This document shows, one piece after another, positions 46,472-57,648 of a stretch of 64,000 nt of DNA. The first letter of the stretch is position 1. Each line of letters begins with the position of its first letter. This DNA is from Balanoglossus misakiensis (taxonomy: Eukaryota > Hemichordata). A program made the position numbers and the translations under genes. The notes beneath the pieces were generated by a model. It worked only from the letters and a program-made list of their open reading frames with translations, did no database searches and was not told the origin of the DNA. The stretch lies in NCBI GenBank assembly GCA_040954595.2, contig CM082584.2, positions 13,206,001-13,270,000 on the forward strand, given 5' to 3'.

Positions 46472-47852
46472 CTCGATGATAGACAGAACGCCTTGTCGTC
46501 TACTGCTCACAGAAATAGTATAGTTTGACAAAAACAACAAGTGGTACGAAAGCTATGTGTATAGTATTACACTTGGATATATTTTTCAATATCTCCGACC
46601 TCGTATTTTAGGAACTGACATTTTATATCTAATTTGTAAGACTACGGGGAGTCGGTTCAAACTAAATGCCTGCCGTTTGCCGAGTGTTGGTGAAAATATC
46701 GAAAGACAAATCTGAGTAAAGACTCATGCTATCAAAATCAACATGGCATATCACATTTGAGAGCAATGTATGCTTTCCGATTTATCTGTTGGAATATATC
46801 GGCGTTTTACGCATTAACTTATAGGCCCTAATTTACGAATTTTCTTTGCAGCATATCCCTTGGATATGCATTGTGTGTAACTTTATGCAACATGCAACGA
46901 AGATATGTAGGTATGTGTTGAAATTGGCCGTTTGATCCCAGTCGTAAAACCCAGCCTATTTTACGTTATTCAGTAAATACACGAAAGTGTTGAATCCAGG
47001 CAGACCTGGAATCCGGATGCTTAAGAGGGGTGTATCAAGCCCCGAATTTACACTGATAGACGACAGACAAGTGGTATTTTCGGTCGATCGATAGTTCTTA
47101 CGTCCGTGCTTTGACAAACATGTGAAGGAGACAATTGTCCGCATGTTTCATGAATAGGTCTAAAAGAGACCAGGCCCGCTGGGCAAACTTTTCTTTTGAA
47201 TGTTGCACAACTCAGACAACATGCGAGACAATATAAAACGGCCACAGAATAAAGGGCAAGGTATCTTGTATGCAGAGAGGACACCAAGTGGTAGCGAGAC
47301 GGAAAGAAAAACTTGAAGGTGGAATAGCCTCATACACTTTTTTTTCTCAGACGTGGTCATGATTATTTTGTAAAATCGCTCTTTTCAAGTTTTTTAAAAA
47401 GTTAGGCCTATATACTGCTTTTTCAGTCAGGCAACCGGACAGGTAGGCAGAGAAAGAGATGGATGGATGGAAGGAAGGATAGGCAGATATTTTTAGATAA
47501 ATGAATCCGGGGAAATAAATCGAAGCGGGTTAATGGGGTGTGGGAAACGAGACGGGAGAAATTTGACGAGTGTAGGGAGAAGGTAACGGGACTCTATCAA
47601 TTGTATACCTGTACTGAAATAGAACAGCTTATTAGCATATTATCAATGAAAGTGACTCAGTTCGCACGTGTGCCAATCTCTGCTTTGCGGACACGCCCAC
47701 CAGGTGTATTTATCTTCTGGTGTGTCGTGTATCGACATCATTTCTGCTGGCGACCGGAGCGCACGGTTTCACTTATCGTGCCGACAAATTCCCACCCATT
47801 CGTCGGCGAGGCTTCTGTTTTTAAGTGAATGCTACCCGGTGCAGTTACAAGG
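46472..47852. promoter_or_regulatory. Divergent upstream region, C-type lectin / LPMO-like-DOMON gene
   Basis: 1.38 kb between two divergently oriented start codons. It must hold both promoters. A short GGATG/GGAAG-type simple repeat is present at about 47460-47482. No coding region is supported, and no specific binding site is claimed. Confidence 0.4.
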
Positions 47853-50800
47853 ATGAAAGTCGCGGTTGGGCTACTGTGTGCAACACTGCTGCTGGTGTTT
47901 GTTCTGGACATCGCTGAGGCTCACGTTAGAATAACATTTCCACCAGCACGGGAGTACGATTTCGACTTTCTGGACAATATTCGCACCCAAGGCCCATGTG
48001 GTATGCGCTCCAGCTCAGGTAGGTTTCTCCTTTCACGTGTTCAATTCAGATAACTGTGAAAGGTTCCAATCAACGTTGTTTGCAATATTCAACACCCTCG
48101 ATTTTTCCACCAGTTCAGGCCACTCCCTTCAATAATTTCTAGTGCGCAATGCTTTCATTTTTACCAATATTATTAGGTTTTTATAAAAGAATCTAAACTT
48201 TTGCAATATGGATTTTTCTCTCCTTCAGCTGGACCTCTGACAGTGCTGAAGACAGGCCAATCTCTCAATGTCACTTGGCATTTGGCATATGCTCATCGGG
48301 TAGGTAACAGATCATTTAGCTGTGTTCTGACATCCAACTGTGGAGACTGTGTCATTGATGATGACTTGTAACACAATCTCTGCACCGGAGTTTCTGTCAG
48401 GCAGTCAACTCACTGATAGGTGACTTTGTTTTTTAGGAAGTTCTTTTCTCCAAAACAACATGTGCCAGCATGTTTGCAGTTTGGCAAATGTTTTTTTTTT
48501 TTTTTTTGCCATGTGACTTCCTTATACTTATTGGTTTCAGTGAAGTCGTGATCACTTAAAACTTAAATACTGGGTGTGTGCTTTGTTTGTTCAGGTCAAA
48601 ATGTCAGCTTTTGTACAGATGTACATTTCCTGGTTGACTCGCAAGTCAGATTCTAAGCTTCATTAGTTTTCTTTCAGGAAAAATGAACTCTATCTGTTGG
48701 CCAGAGTATCTTCACCATAAATTGTTTGAGGAAGCTCTTGCCTACAAAGATTCAGTGTTTTCAAAAACCTATTTTTCTTGATTGACTTTTTTGGGACATT
48801 ACTTAATAGATAATCATTTAAAGTGAAAGTGTGACATGTCAGTGGAAATTGCACCCATTATCAAAGATTTCTTACATTAATTATGAAATAGCATGATAAA
48901 AGGAATTATTGGAACCACGTTTATTGGAAAACATGCTTCTTTGAGGACCATGGCGTTACAAAGCCTATAATCCTGTAATTGCTTGGCAGGAAACAGTTTT
49001 AATCCTGACAAATGCTAAGTCATCTTGATGGCGTCTTATCCCTGAGTCATTAGTCTGTGCACAGATCTGGTATGAGCCATAAACTGAACAGTAAAATGTT
49101 TGTTTGGTGTATTGATGGATAGCAATTCCAGATGTGATTGAAGTAGTGAGTCAGCACATTTCCTAGGAGTTAGACAAGAAATGGAAATGACCTAAAATAC
49201 TGTCAATTAAGAGACTGTCTTTTCCCCATAAGATATTTTTGTTCACATATAGATGTGTCCAACCCGGCCATTGAATGGATAGACTTGAACCTCTTTGGGG
49301 CATTGGAAGGATTTCAAACATGACTTGACGGATTCTTTTGACTTGCCTGCATGATTACACACGCATTGTTCTGTTGTAAAAAGGCGTCTGTGAATGACCC
49401 ACAACAGTGAAATGGGGACAGTTCCAGGTGATACCACTTGTATGGTTCGCTTAGAAATATACCCATATAAACAAGAATATGTTGTGATTCAGATATGTAA
49501 ATTAGTGGCAGAGGCTCCCTGTGGATTGTATGCCATCAACAATTTATGTTGTGAACTGAATATGCAAGTGTATCACCGTGGCCTCGTTGTTGGGGTTAAA
49601 GGTCAATGGCACCCAGGTACTTCAAAACAAATAGGGTGACTGTACAAGTACAATAATACACCAGCACAAATATGTTTTAAAAATTGGAGAATATGAGAGA
49701 AATGATCAAACTATTATTTAATGCAATAAAATAAAATCGAAATTCATCAATGGGAGTGTCAAATGTAATGTTAATATAGGTGATATTTTAAGCCCATAAT
49801 ATTAATTGATCAATCAATATGACAATCCCATTAAACAGATAACAGCATATGCAAACTGAGATAATTGTATAGTTTTAATTATTACGTGTTTGTGTAATTT
49901 GTTAGGGTGGAGTTCTGATCGACATCTTGAATGAAAATGAAGAAGTGGTTTACAACTTGACAGATTCTGATATGGATAACTTTGTTCATCAAGATGATAC
50001 AACGTAAGTAGATGTTCTTTTGGTGTTTGCAGTTTTAAAAAAAAGTTCTCTGTTTATACATGTAGCTGCTTTTACTTAACTTGCTTGACTCCCTTTAGCA
50101 TGCTGAAAAATTCAATGTTTCATATTGTAATGAATGTTAAAAAACCTTTTGCAGATCACAGCAAGTGGAAGTCACTTTACCACCCACTTTTACCTGCGAT
50201 CAGTGTACGCTACGGTTACTCCGACAAGCAGGAGAGTGGAGGGCCAACAGACCAGGCGGTTATCTTTTCTGGAGCTGTGCTGACATCCAAATCACAGGTA
50301 TGTTTTGAAAATGGAGTGTGCATGGCGTCACAACTATCTGAAAAGTCCTGGGAATGGATCACTTGTTAATATTTGGGAAGACCAGATTCCGAGCTAACCA
50401 ATTCAACAGATAATATATATGAAGAGTTTACACAATAATATTTTGTGTGTTTTTTTTGCCTTGCAGATGCTGCATGTGATGGAAACCAAACATGCAATGG
50501 AGTGGGAACCTGCAACAGTGAAGGCACATGTGATTGTGAGCTTGGTTACCATGGCGATTACTGTCAGTATGCAGGTAATGAGCATTTCTGCATAGCATGT
50601 GCAATTTTCATGTCTGTGAGAAGAGGGATGCATTTTAGTTTCTACTTTCTATTCTCAGATTGGCATAAGTTATGATGCAGCATTTTCTGATTCTGGAGTG
50701 ATTATTATACTTAATATGTGAATTTTTACCATTTATTTATTTATAGATGGGTGTGTGAGTAATGCTGATTGCTCAGACCACGGACAGTGTCTGGATACCA

Positions 50801-53800
50801 TGGCAACAACTTATCCCAAAAGAGTGTGCTACTGTGAGGATGGCTATTTTGGTGATGACTGCTCCAAAGGTAAGTCATGTGACTGATTTTTGAACTATAC
50901 ACACTGGTTTTCTTAGTACCATGACAACTAATCAGTGATGATGTTTTTAATTTTATGCAGCCAATCCTGCAGGCTTCAGTGCAACAATAACGAAACGCAA
51001 TTACCGTCACGCTCAGCTTGCTGACGACTTTGATATCTATTGGAAGCTAATGACAGTGAGTATAATCTTGACTGAGATATGTTTTCTGTTGAAAGAATAC
51101 TTTGATATCTGTGCAGTAAAGTATTTAAGGAATAACTACTATGAGTGTCTGAAAGGATATAACATCGCCATCTAACAAAGTGCACGGGAAAAATATATTT
51201 TCCAGACCAGTTGGTTCACAATGACAAAACCACTCAAGTCTATCTGCCTGTTGAATATTCTCAATGTCATTTTCTAGGACCAAGATGAAATCGAAATTGC
51301 GCTTGAAGTGAGAACCACAACATGGGTGGGCATAGGCTGGCGACCAATGGGTAGGTAACTATTACAAATGTACCCCATGGACAACAATTTTGTCATCAAT
51401 CATGGCCAAATAGTTGGAATTATTAAGCTTTAAATTCTGACTTCAGTTTTAGTACATCATTGATCAAAGTATATATATATTGACTTTTGTATCTGTGACT
51501 TGTAATCCAGGTTTATCCAGTTCATGCCAGAACTTTCCAATCCAATACAATGGATATCCAACAAATGAAAACAACGCAAATGGAAATAATAGGGTAAGTA
51601 CTTCAGCTGTCAGTTAAACCAACTCATACTGTGCAGCCAAAAACTTGTTAAACCTGTATGGTAACGCCCTGGAACGAGCGATCTTTCAGTTTACATATAC
51701 CAGTGATTGATGTGTTTTTGACCAACAGCGTCGTCGCAGTTTTGTCAGTACAACTGACTTGGTAGACAAATCTGAATGGGAAACCTTGGGCAGATTTCGC
51801 AGGGAGCAAGGTGACCCTGAGATGTATGACTGTGATTCGGCCGTCTCAGATCCTGCAGCTGGACCAGAACCAAGCGCAGAGACCGAACCAGAACCAAGCG
51901 CAGAAACCGAACCAGAACCAACTTCAGAAACCGAACCAGAACCAGAACCTAGTACGATGGAGAGATTTTCATACCATTTTGTCTTTTTCTATTAAAAAAA
52001 ATTTGACCATGGAAACCATGCAATCACGGTTTGCTATTTCCCAGAACAAGATGGCATATAATGTATGGTGTTGTCCATAGGTTTTTCCTGTATCATGAAT
52101 ATGACATTTTGATAGATGACAATTAAACCAATCATACTCCTATCTGTGAATGCCATGAGTAAATAATTGTTTCCCTTTCTATCAGATGTAGGTCATGCTA
52201 TGGATTGCACTGACATTGTAATTGGAGGTGTGAAAATGGGAACTCTAAGTCGTATTGGCGATTTCTACACCAGGGACAGATCAACACCAAGGCTGGATGA
52301 ATGGTATTCAACTGATGGCAGTGACAGTCTGGTGGCAGCAACGGGCAAAGAAGTGGATGGAGTCACAACTATTGTGTTTCGCAGAAAACTAACAGGTTTG
52401 TGTGGAAATGCTTTAGCGTCCAGAAAATAAGTCTTGACAGGATGGAAATTATTTTTGTGGATGCTTGAAATTCTGGACGATTTTTCAACTCTGCCAGCTC
52501 TGATGATGAAAGATAAAAACAAACATTGGCAACTTAATTTTTTTGTCACCAAACTTTAGTCCAGGGAACACGATGTACAGCGCCACCATTGTTGCAACTT
52601 TCCGTAACTTTTGTTTTCAGCATGCAAATCTTATACATGTATTGGGATTAAAAAAACATGTTCAACAGTTAACTTAAAGGCCAGCTTAGACTCTGAATTT
52701 GTGTTAATTTTGTCTCTTGTTCATTTAGCAACTGAAATGACTGATCACAGCATCCGTAATTCACTGATGCACATCATCTGGGCCAGAGGTCAGGAACCGG
52801 GCAGTTATTGGCACATACCATCATCTGGTATTGAGACCTGCATGGCAACTGATTACATGTTCTATAGAAGAGATGAGCTGAAGTACCATGGAACTTCCAA
52901 CATGCAAAGAGGAGTGCGAACCATGAATTTCTATGGTGAGTGGACATAGACTTTTGCCAGAGTTTGGCATATATCACACAGTTACAAGTCTATTCCATTC
53001 ATAGTGTGAAACTATAGTACCTTGGTTAACCAGTTCTGGGACAGAATTTAAGAAATTAAATGATTTTTTGCCTCACAGAGGATCCAGATGCACCAACAGC
53101 TGGGAATTGCCGGGGAGAATGGAGCACTCCTCAAGGATGTGCCGGATCTGACTGCACTTACCGTGCCACATGGATGTACAGAGACTCGGATGACACCATG
53201 ACATTTGAGATAACATCTAGGAATGGTGGGAATGGCAACTGGGTTGGGATTGGATTTTCAGATGATACAAGCATGGTAGGTCTGCGTGTTGTGTGGAATC
53301 AGACATTTTCACTTCTCTGCCTCGCCTTGTTCAAATGTAAAGTTTTTATAAAGAACCATGGTAGGAGTAAATGAGTGCTGAGCACAGAAACATGAGAAAC
53401 TATCAGTTGAATTAGTCACACATGTTGGAATTGTATGAAAGTGTTTCTTGTCTTGTTCACAGCCTAACAGTGACATCATCGTAGGGTGGATCATTGACGG
53501 CCAATCAGAAATCACGGACAGATGGGCCACTGGAAGATCACATCCAGCCGTTGATGCACAGAATCAACTCACCAATACAATGATAACAGAGAACAATGGG
53601 GAAACAACCTTGAAATTCACCCGAAAACGAAACACCAATGATAATCAGGTATTATAAATCACTAATTTTTAAAATAAAATTGAAGCTCCCTTAAGCCAGA
53701 AGATACAGACCCGTGGCATGTTGTAATTTTATCATTGCCATTTCTTGCAGGATATTTCCTTCAGTGATTCAGATTGCAGATACCTCTTCTATCCAATCAG

Positions 53801-54179
53801 TGGAGGCCCTGTAATGAACCATGACACTATGCAAATTGGTTACCACACAAGCACGCCAGTCATTTCGACACGCAGAATTTGTATCTCAACATGTGATCAA
53901 GAACTTGGTATGTATCTCTTCTGATGAAATACTTTGCAACCAGTTTTTATACTCCTGATGGTAGCATGAAAAACAAGACACTACCAAACAACTTGTATAT
54001 TGTGCCTGAATAATACTTACAGATGTTTTATAGTGCTGTACAGTAGGATGATTCCAGTCAGCGTCGTAGACTTAACACATTTAAAATATTTGTTTCTTTC
54101 AGCTGCTGCAATGTCCAACATGCCTTCAGTGCTGCTGATTGTCATGGCAACAGTTTTGGGCTTCTTAACAAAACAGTGA
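47853..54179 (+). CDS. LPMO-like (histidine-brace) domain + 2 EGF + 2 DOMON secreted/surface protein
   Basis: Sixteen exons (47853-48018, 48229-48299, 49906-50003, 50155-50297, 50467-50574, 50747-50869, 50961-51055, 51278-51350, 51511-51593, 51729-51951, 52186-52395, 52729-52935, 53079-53275, 53463-53648, 53751-53907, 54103-54179) give 738 aa. A signal peptide ends AEA|H, so the mature protein starts with His (HVRITFPPAREYDF). The first domain (24-159) has GPCG, WHLAYAHRGG (His78), CDQCTLRLLRQAGEW and GYLFWSCADIQI. This resembles copper LPMO or LPMO-like (X325/BIM1-type) folds, with His24, His78 and Phe150 as candidate copper ligands. EGF modules follow (160-236). DOMON 1 (about 237-530) has WVGIGWRPM and MHIIWARG, and is interrupted by an acidic PEPSAETE repeat. 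DOMON 2 (534-700) has WVGIGFSDDTSM. A C-terminal hydrophobic stretch suggests a GPI signal. The domain calls come from motifs, without a profile search. Confidence 0.8.
48300..49905 (+). other. Intron 2 of the LPMO-like-DOMON gene
   Basis: A 1.6-kb intron between the exon ending AYAHR and the exon starting GGVLIDIL. It includes a poly(T) run at about 48490-48508. No coding exon or RNA gene is supported. Confidence 0.5.
51853..51948 (+). repeat. In-frame acidic Pro/Glu/Thr repeat
   Basis: Repeats of about 30 bases encode (P/T)SAETEPEP-type units, which vary slightly between copies. They sit in the exon 51729-51951 and form a flexible acidic linker inside the first DOMON domain. Confidence 0.8.
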
Positions 54180-54551
54180 TGGGATGGTCTGTGTATGAAC
54201 ACTAATATCATATGAAAGACCCCCTTGTATTTGTATATTTTGCTATAAACAAGATGTGGATGTAAGTCTGCCTGTCATATATAAAAGATTGCTTAGCTGT
54301 ATATAAAGAGAACATCTGTCTTAGTTTAAATTAGTATTCAAGGTATTTCAAAATTTATTCCAGACTGTTTATCAATAGGAAAGCAGAGAATATACATGTA
54401 TATACAGAGAGAGATTTTGTGGTATAATTTGTCCATCTTTTTGTTATATTTCATAAAAATGAAATTAATTGTATATTTCCCATACAAAAATGTAGAACTG
54501 ATTTCATCAACTAACTTAATTACACTTGTAGTCCTTTTTGCCACATTTCCA

Positions 54552-54557
54552 AATAAA
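54552..54557 (+). terminator. Poly(A) signal AATAAA of the LPMO-like-DOMON gene
   Basis: AATAAA lies 373 bases past the stop codon, in AT-rich non-coding sequence, consistent with a short 3' untranslated region. Confidence 0.55.
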
Positions 54558-54599
54558 CATTATTCCAATATTATCCATTGTGTTTTGTTGTACATGTTA

Positions 54600-55639
54600 C
54601 ACAACTCTATATGTTAAAGATTCTTTGATGGAGGGTGGGCGGGGCTGGGGCCAAAGTTGTTGGAAATTAATCAATATGAGACCAAATGTGGCTTAAAAGT
54701 GTGTATGGTATGATATGAATATACCAACTCTGATCAAATTTGGGACAGTGTGCTTGCCGCTTTATTTGCCATATATAAATAGATCAAAATTTAACTACCA
54801 TGATTCTACTGTCTGTTTTATTGAATTGTCAGAAAGGTGTGAAAAACTTTTTCGGTTGTCAATGGATTTGCGCCCTCCATAGTAGGACGGATGAAGTACA
54901 TGTAGTTATATGACAGATTACCTGTCTTCTGTATATCGCTTAGATTTCATACCAATGGCCGAGATAACAATGCAGTATAATATAATGTTTAATCATATCG
55001 CGGCTACGTGGCAACCCCAGTGTAATACTGATAGCAAGAGTGGACAGGGGAACGTCGTCATATATTTTTTCAATCCGGGTCTCATCTTAGCCACGTCAAT
55101 AAAAAGCCCCATGGTTGCAAAATATTTGTTAGTTCAGATTGCCAAGGCAGATATTCCAGTATTTTCTTCAACGAACATTCCCATCTCTGCGTAGAGTTAC
55201 AGCCACTTTTCTTGAGAATGTTCGCGCTGTTTCACATTTATTTTAGAAGTGTGTGTAGTATAGGGTTGATCCCCCGGAATAAATTGCGGCGTCCGTGGAA
55301 AGTGACTACAGCGCGCTCACCATATGTTACGAACATATCCACACATACTGCATGTCCTGATTGACTTGTTCCCAACAGCTGGTGTCTGTGTTGAGCCTAA
55401 CTGTTTACACCTTCGAAAGAATAGCATAATTAGCGGCCGCATGTGGGTGTCTCCTACGCAAGGGCGACTCGGTAAGGAAGGGCGCTCGCTCGCAAAAGAG
55501 TGAAGGCGACAAGACGAGCGCTTCCGGGTGGAAGATACATGATGCGTCTGGCCGCGTCTTGACTGAAATCGACAACGTACGACGCAGTTGCGTGTTTCTG
55601 CTACAAACACAGGTAATTTCTGACAACAGGGCAAATACA
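54600..55639 (+). promoter_or_regulatory. Intergenic region and ZIP gene upstream region
   Basis: About 1 kb without a gene. Its right end (55430-55600) is GC-richer and contains an ETS-type CTTCCGG at about 55520, typical of TATA-less promoters. An ACACAG|GTAATT followed by TGACAACAG just before the ATG could mark a very short leader intron or be coincidental. Confidence 0.4.
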
Positions 55640-56704
55640 ATGGAGCTTCTTCCTCTTCAAATCATTTTCATGGCTGCCATTTTCTCCGGCACACTTATAT
55701 GCGGCTTGATACCGATGAAAATCATTCCCAGGCCGGGGGACAACAAAAAACCGCTGACCGAACGCTCGCGTCGCATCCTTGCCATATGCAACTGTTTTTC
55801 CGGAGGCGTTTTCTTGGGAACATGTTTTCTAGGCGTCATACCCGCAGCAGAGGAGAAGCTCGAGGCCATGCTGCTGGAAAAAGACATGCAAACTAGCTAC
55901 CCACTGAACGAGCTCATCGTCATGATTGGGTTTGTCTTTATTCTCTTCCTTGAGCAAACCGTGTTGACGATCCAGAAAAACGTTTGCGGAGGCAGCGATG
56001 GAGACAACCAAACCATAGAATCTTACTTGGAGCTGAGTGATACTAGCAGTCGGGCTATGCTTATCGCAGATTCCACTGATGAGGAGGAAATTGTCAGTAA
56101 CTATGGTAACACAGTTGATGGAAAAACTGCAGTTAAAAAGGGAAACAGGGATGCCAATCTTCATGATCATCATCATCATCATCACCATCATGATCACGGA
56201 CATGATCATGCCAGTCATGGTGATTTCGGACATAGTCACATACACCTAGATGGTTCCAACACACTTCGATCTGTGATACTCTTGCTTGCCCTGTCGTTTC
56301 ACTCTTTTCTGGAAGGGATGGCATTCGGACTGCAAGATGATGTTCCCAGGACTATCAACCTCTTCATTGGAATCATTGTCCATGAATGCCTGGCATCATT
56401 TGCGTTTGCTGTCAGCCTCGTAGGAGCATCACAGTCTAAACGTTCAACCATCTTATATGTACTGCTCTTCAGCATAATGATCCCAGTTGGAATGATCATC
56501 GGTCTGACTCTACAGACGTCACCCAGCCCAAACGCACAATTGGCATCAGCTATCCTTCAGAGTTTTGCTGCAGGAACTTTTATACATGTGACTTTCTTTG
56601 AAATTCTTGCTGATGAGTTTGAGGTGGATTCTGACAGAATTATAAAAGTGCTCTTTTTGACATTGGGTCTTGGTGTGCTTGCTGCGCTACAGCTTATAGA
56701 CTGA
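55640..56704 (+). CDS. ZIP family zinc transporter (SLC39A1/2/3 subfamily), single exon
   Basis: A single uninterrupted 354-aa frame. The start MELLPLQIIFMAAIF at 55640 begins the first membrane helix; an upstream in-frame ATG at 55559 would add 27 polar residues unlike the family. The family core is clear: CNCFSGGVFLGTCFLGVIP (TM2), a long cytosolic loop with a His-rich cluster of eight consecutive His and further HDHGHDH, and then TM4 ALSFHSFLEGMAFGLQ and TM5 VHECLASFAFAVSL. The TM4 and TM5 His and Glu residues line the metal path in ZIPs. It imports Zn (possibly Fe or Mn) into the cytosol. The lack of introns among intron-rich neighbours suggests an ancient retrocopy or intron loss; the intact frame argues that it works. 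Confidence 0.93.
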   Translation: MELLPLQIIFMAAIFSGTLICGLIPMKIIPRPGDNKKPLTERSRRILAICNCFSGGVFLGTCFLGVIPAAEEKLEAMLLEKDMQTSYPLNELIVMIGFVFILFLEQTVLTIQKNVCGGSDGDNQTIESYLELSDTSSRAMLIADSTDEEEIVSNYGNTVDGKTAVKKGNRDANLHDHHHHHHHHDHGHDHASHGDFGHSHIHLDGSNTLRSVILLLALSFHSFLEGMAFGLQDDVPRTINLFIGIIVHECLASFAFAVSLVGASQSKRSTILYVLLFSIMIPVGMIIGLTLQTSPSPNAQLASAILQSFAAGTFIHVTFFEILADEFEVDSDRIIKVLFLTLGLGVLAALQLID

Positions 56705-57648
56705 TTGTTGAAAAAAAATGGATACAGCAATCAAATTTACAATTTGATATGGTACATTTTTATTTACCAAGGTCATCAACTGTAGCTAAGATCAATTTTC
56801 ACATCTCTGTACATCCGATTTTAATTTGATCGGGGCTGGCACAATATTTTTATTGGGAATATGGTGCTGCTGCTAGGAGATTGGTGATGACAAAATAATC
56901 TGTCTGGTTAGTGTGAGGGTTAACTTATTCAGTCATGGTGGATATTTTCCTAAGTGTACACTTATACCAGTAACTGCAAAGTTACTTTAATAACAGCACC
57001 CACAAGGCAGAACAGTGTACTTTTGAATATTTTATTATTTTATCCTGGTACTTCACTGGCCTAAAATTGGAACATGCCATAAACTTATGAAATGTAATAT
57101 CACGTTTTGTCTTAAAGCCCACAGGGCATTATTGGTAACAGTGAAATTGTCTCTCCTCACTGAAGAAGACGAGTACTTTAATGTAAAATTTACCCACTAG
57201 ATATTCATGTTGACTCTTATTTGTTCTTCATGGACCACTATAATATAACTGTGTATCAGCTTTGCAATATGTTTCTTGCTATTATAGACATTTAACAACT
57301 GTAGAAACTATGGGGTGTTGTACACCTTTCAATTCTTGTAGTTCCTTTCATGGTGACAGTTATTGTGTGTGACACCAACTTTCTTTTGAAAACAAAATAC
57401 TGAATAGGATAAACCTGGAAATAAATTCTAAATTGATGTTGTGTTATTTTTTGCATATGTAGCCATATGGTTGTAAAGCTGTGGTCCAAGAATAGCCAGT
57501 CTCTCGTATGATTGTTACTGGTATCAGAGTTGGTTGTTGATTGACATGTGCATGTCACTTTCTTAGAAACAAGTGTGGCTGAGCCTGAACACAAAGGGTC
57601 CACAAGTGATGTTCAGTGGTCACTAGATATATAAACAAGGCAGTCTTT
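56705..57648. other. Convergent 3' region, ZIP / OGFOD1
   Basis: 944 bases between the stop codons of two convergent genes. AATAAA at 57420-57425 on the plus strand is a candidate ZIP poly(A) signal. No other feature is supported. Confidence 0.45.

Noticed and set aside
55559-55639. Upstream in-frame ATG of the ZIP gene (27 extra residues)
   Set aside because: The added residues are polar and unlike ZIP N-termini; the ATG at 55640 directly precedes the first helix.
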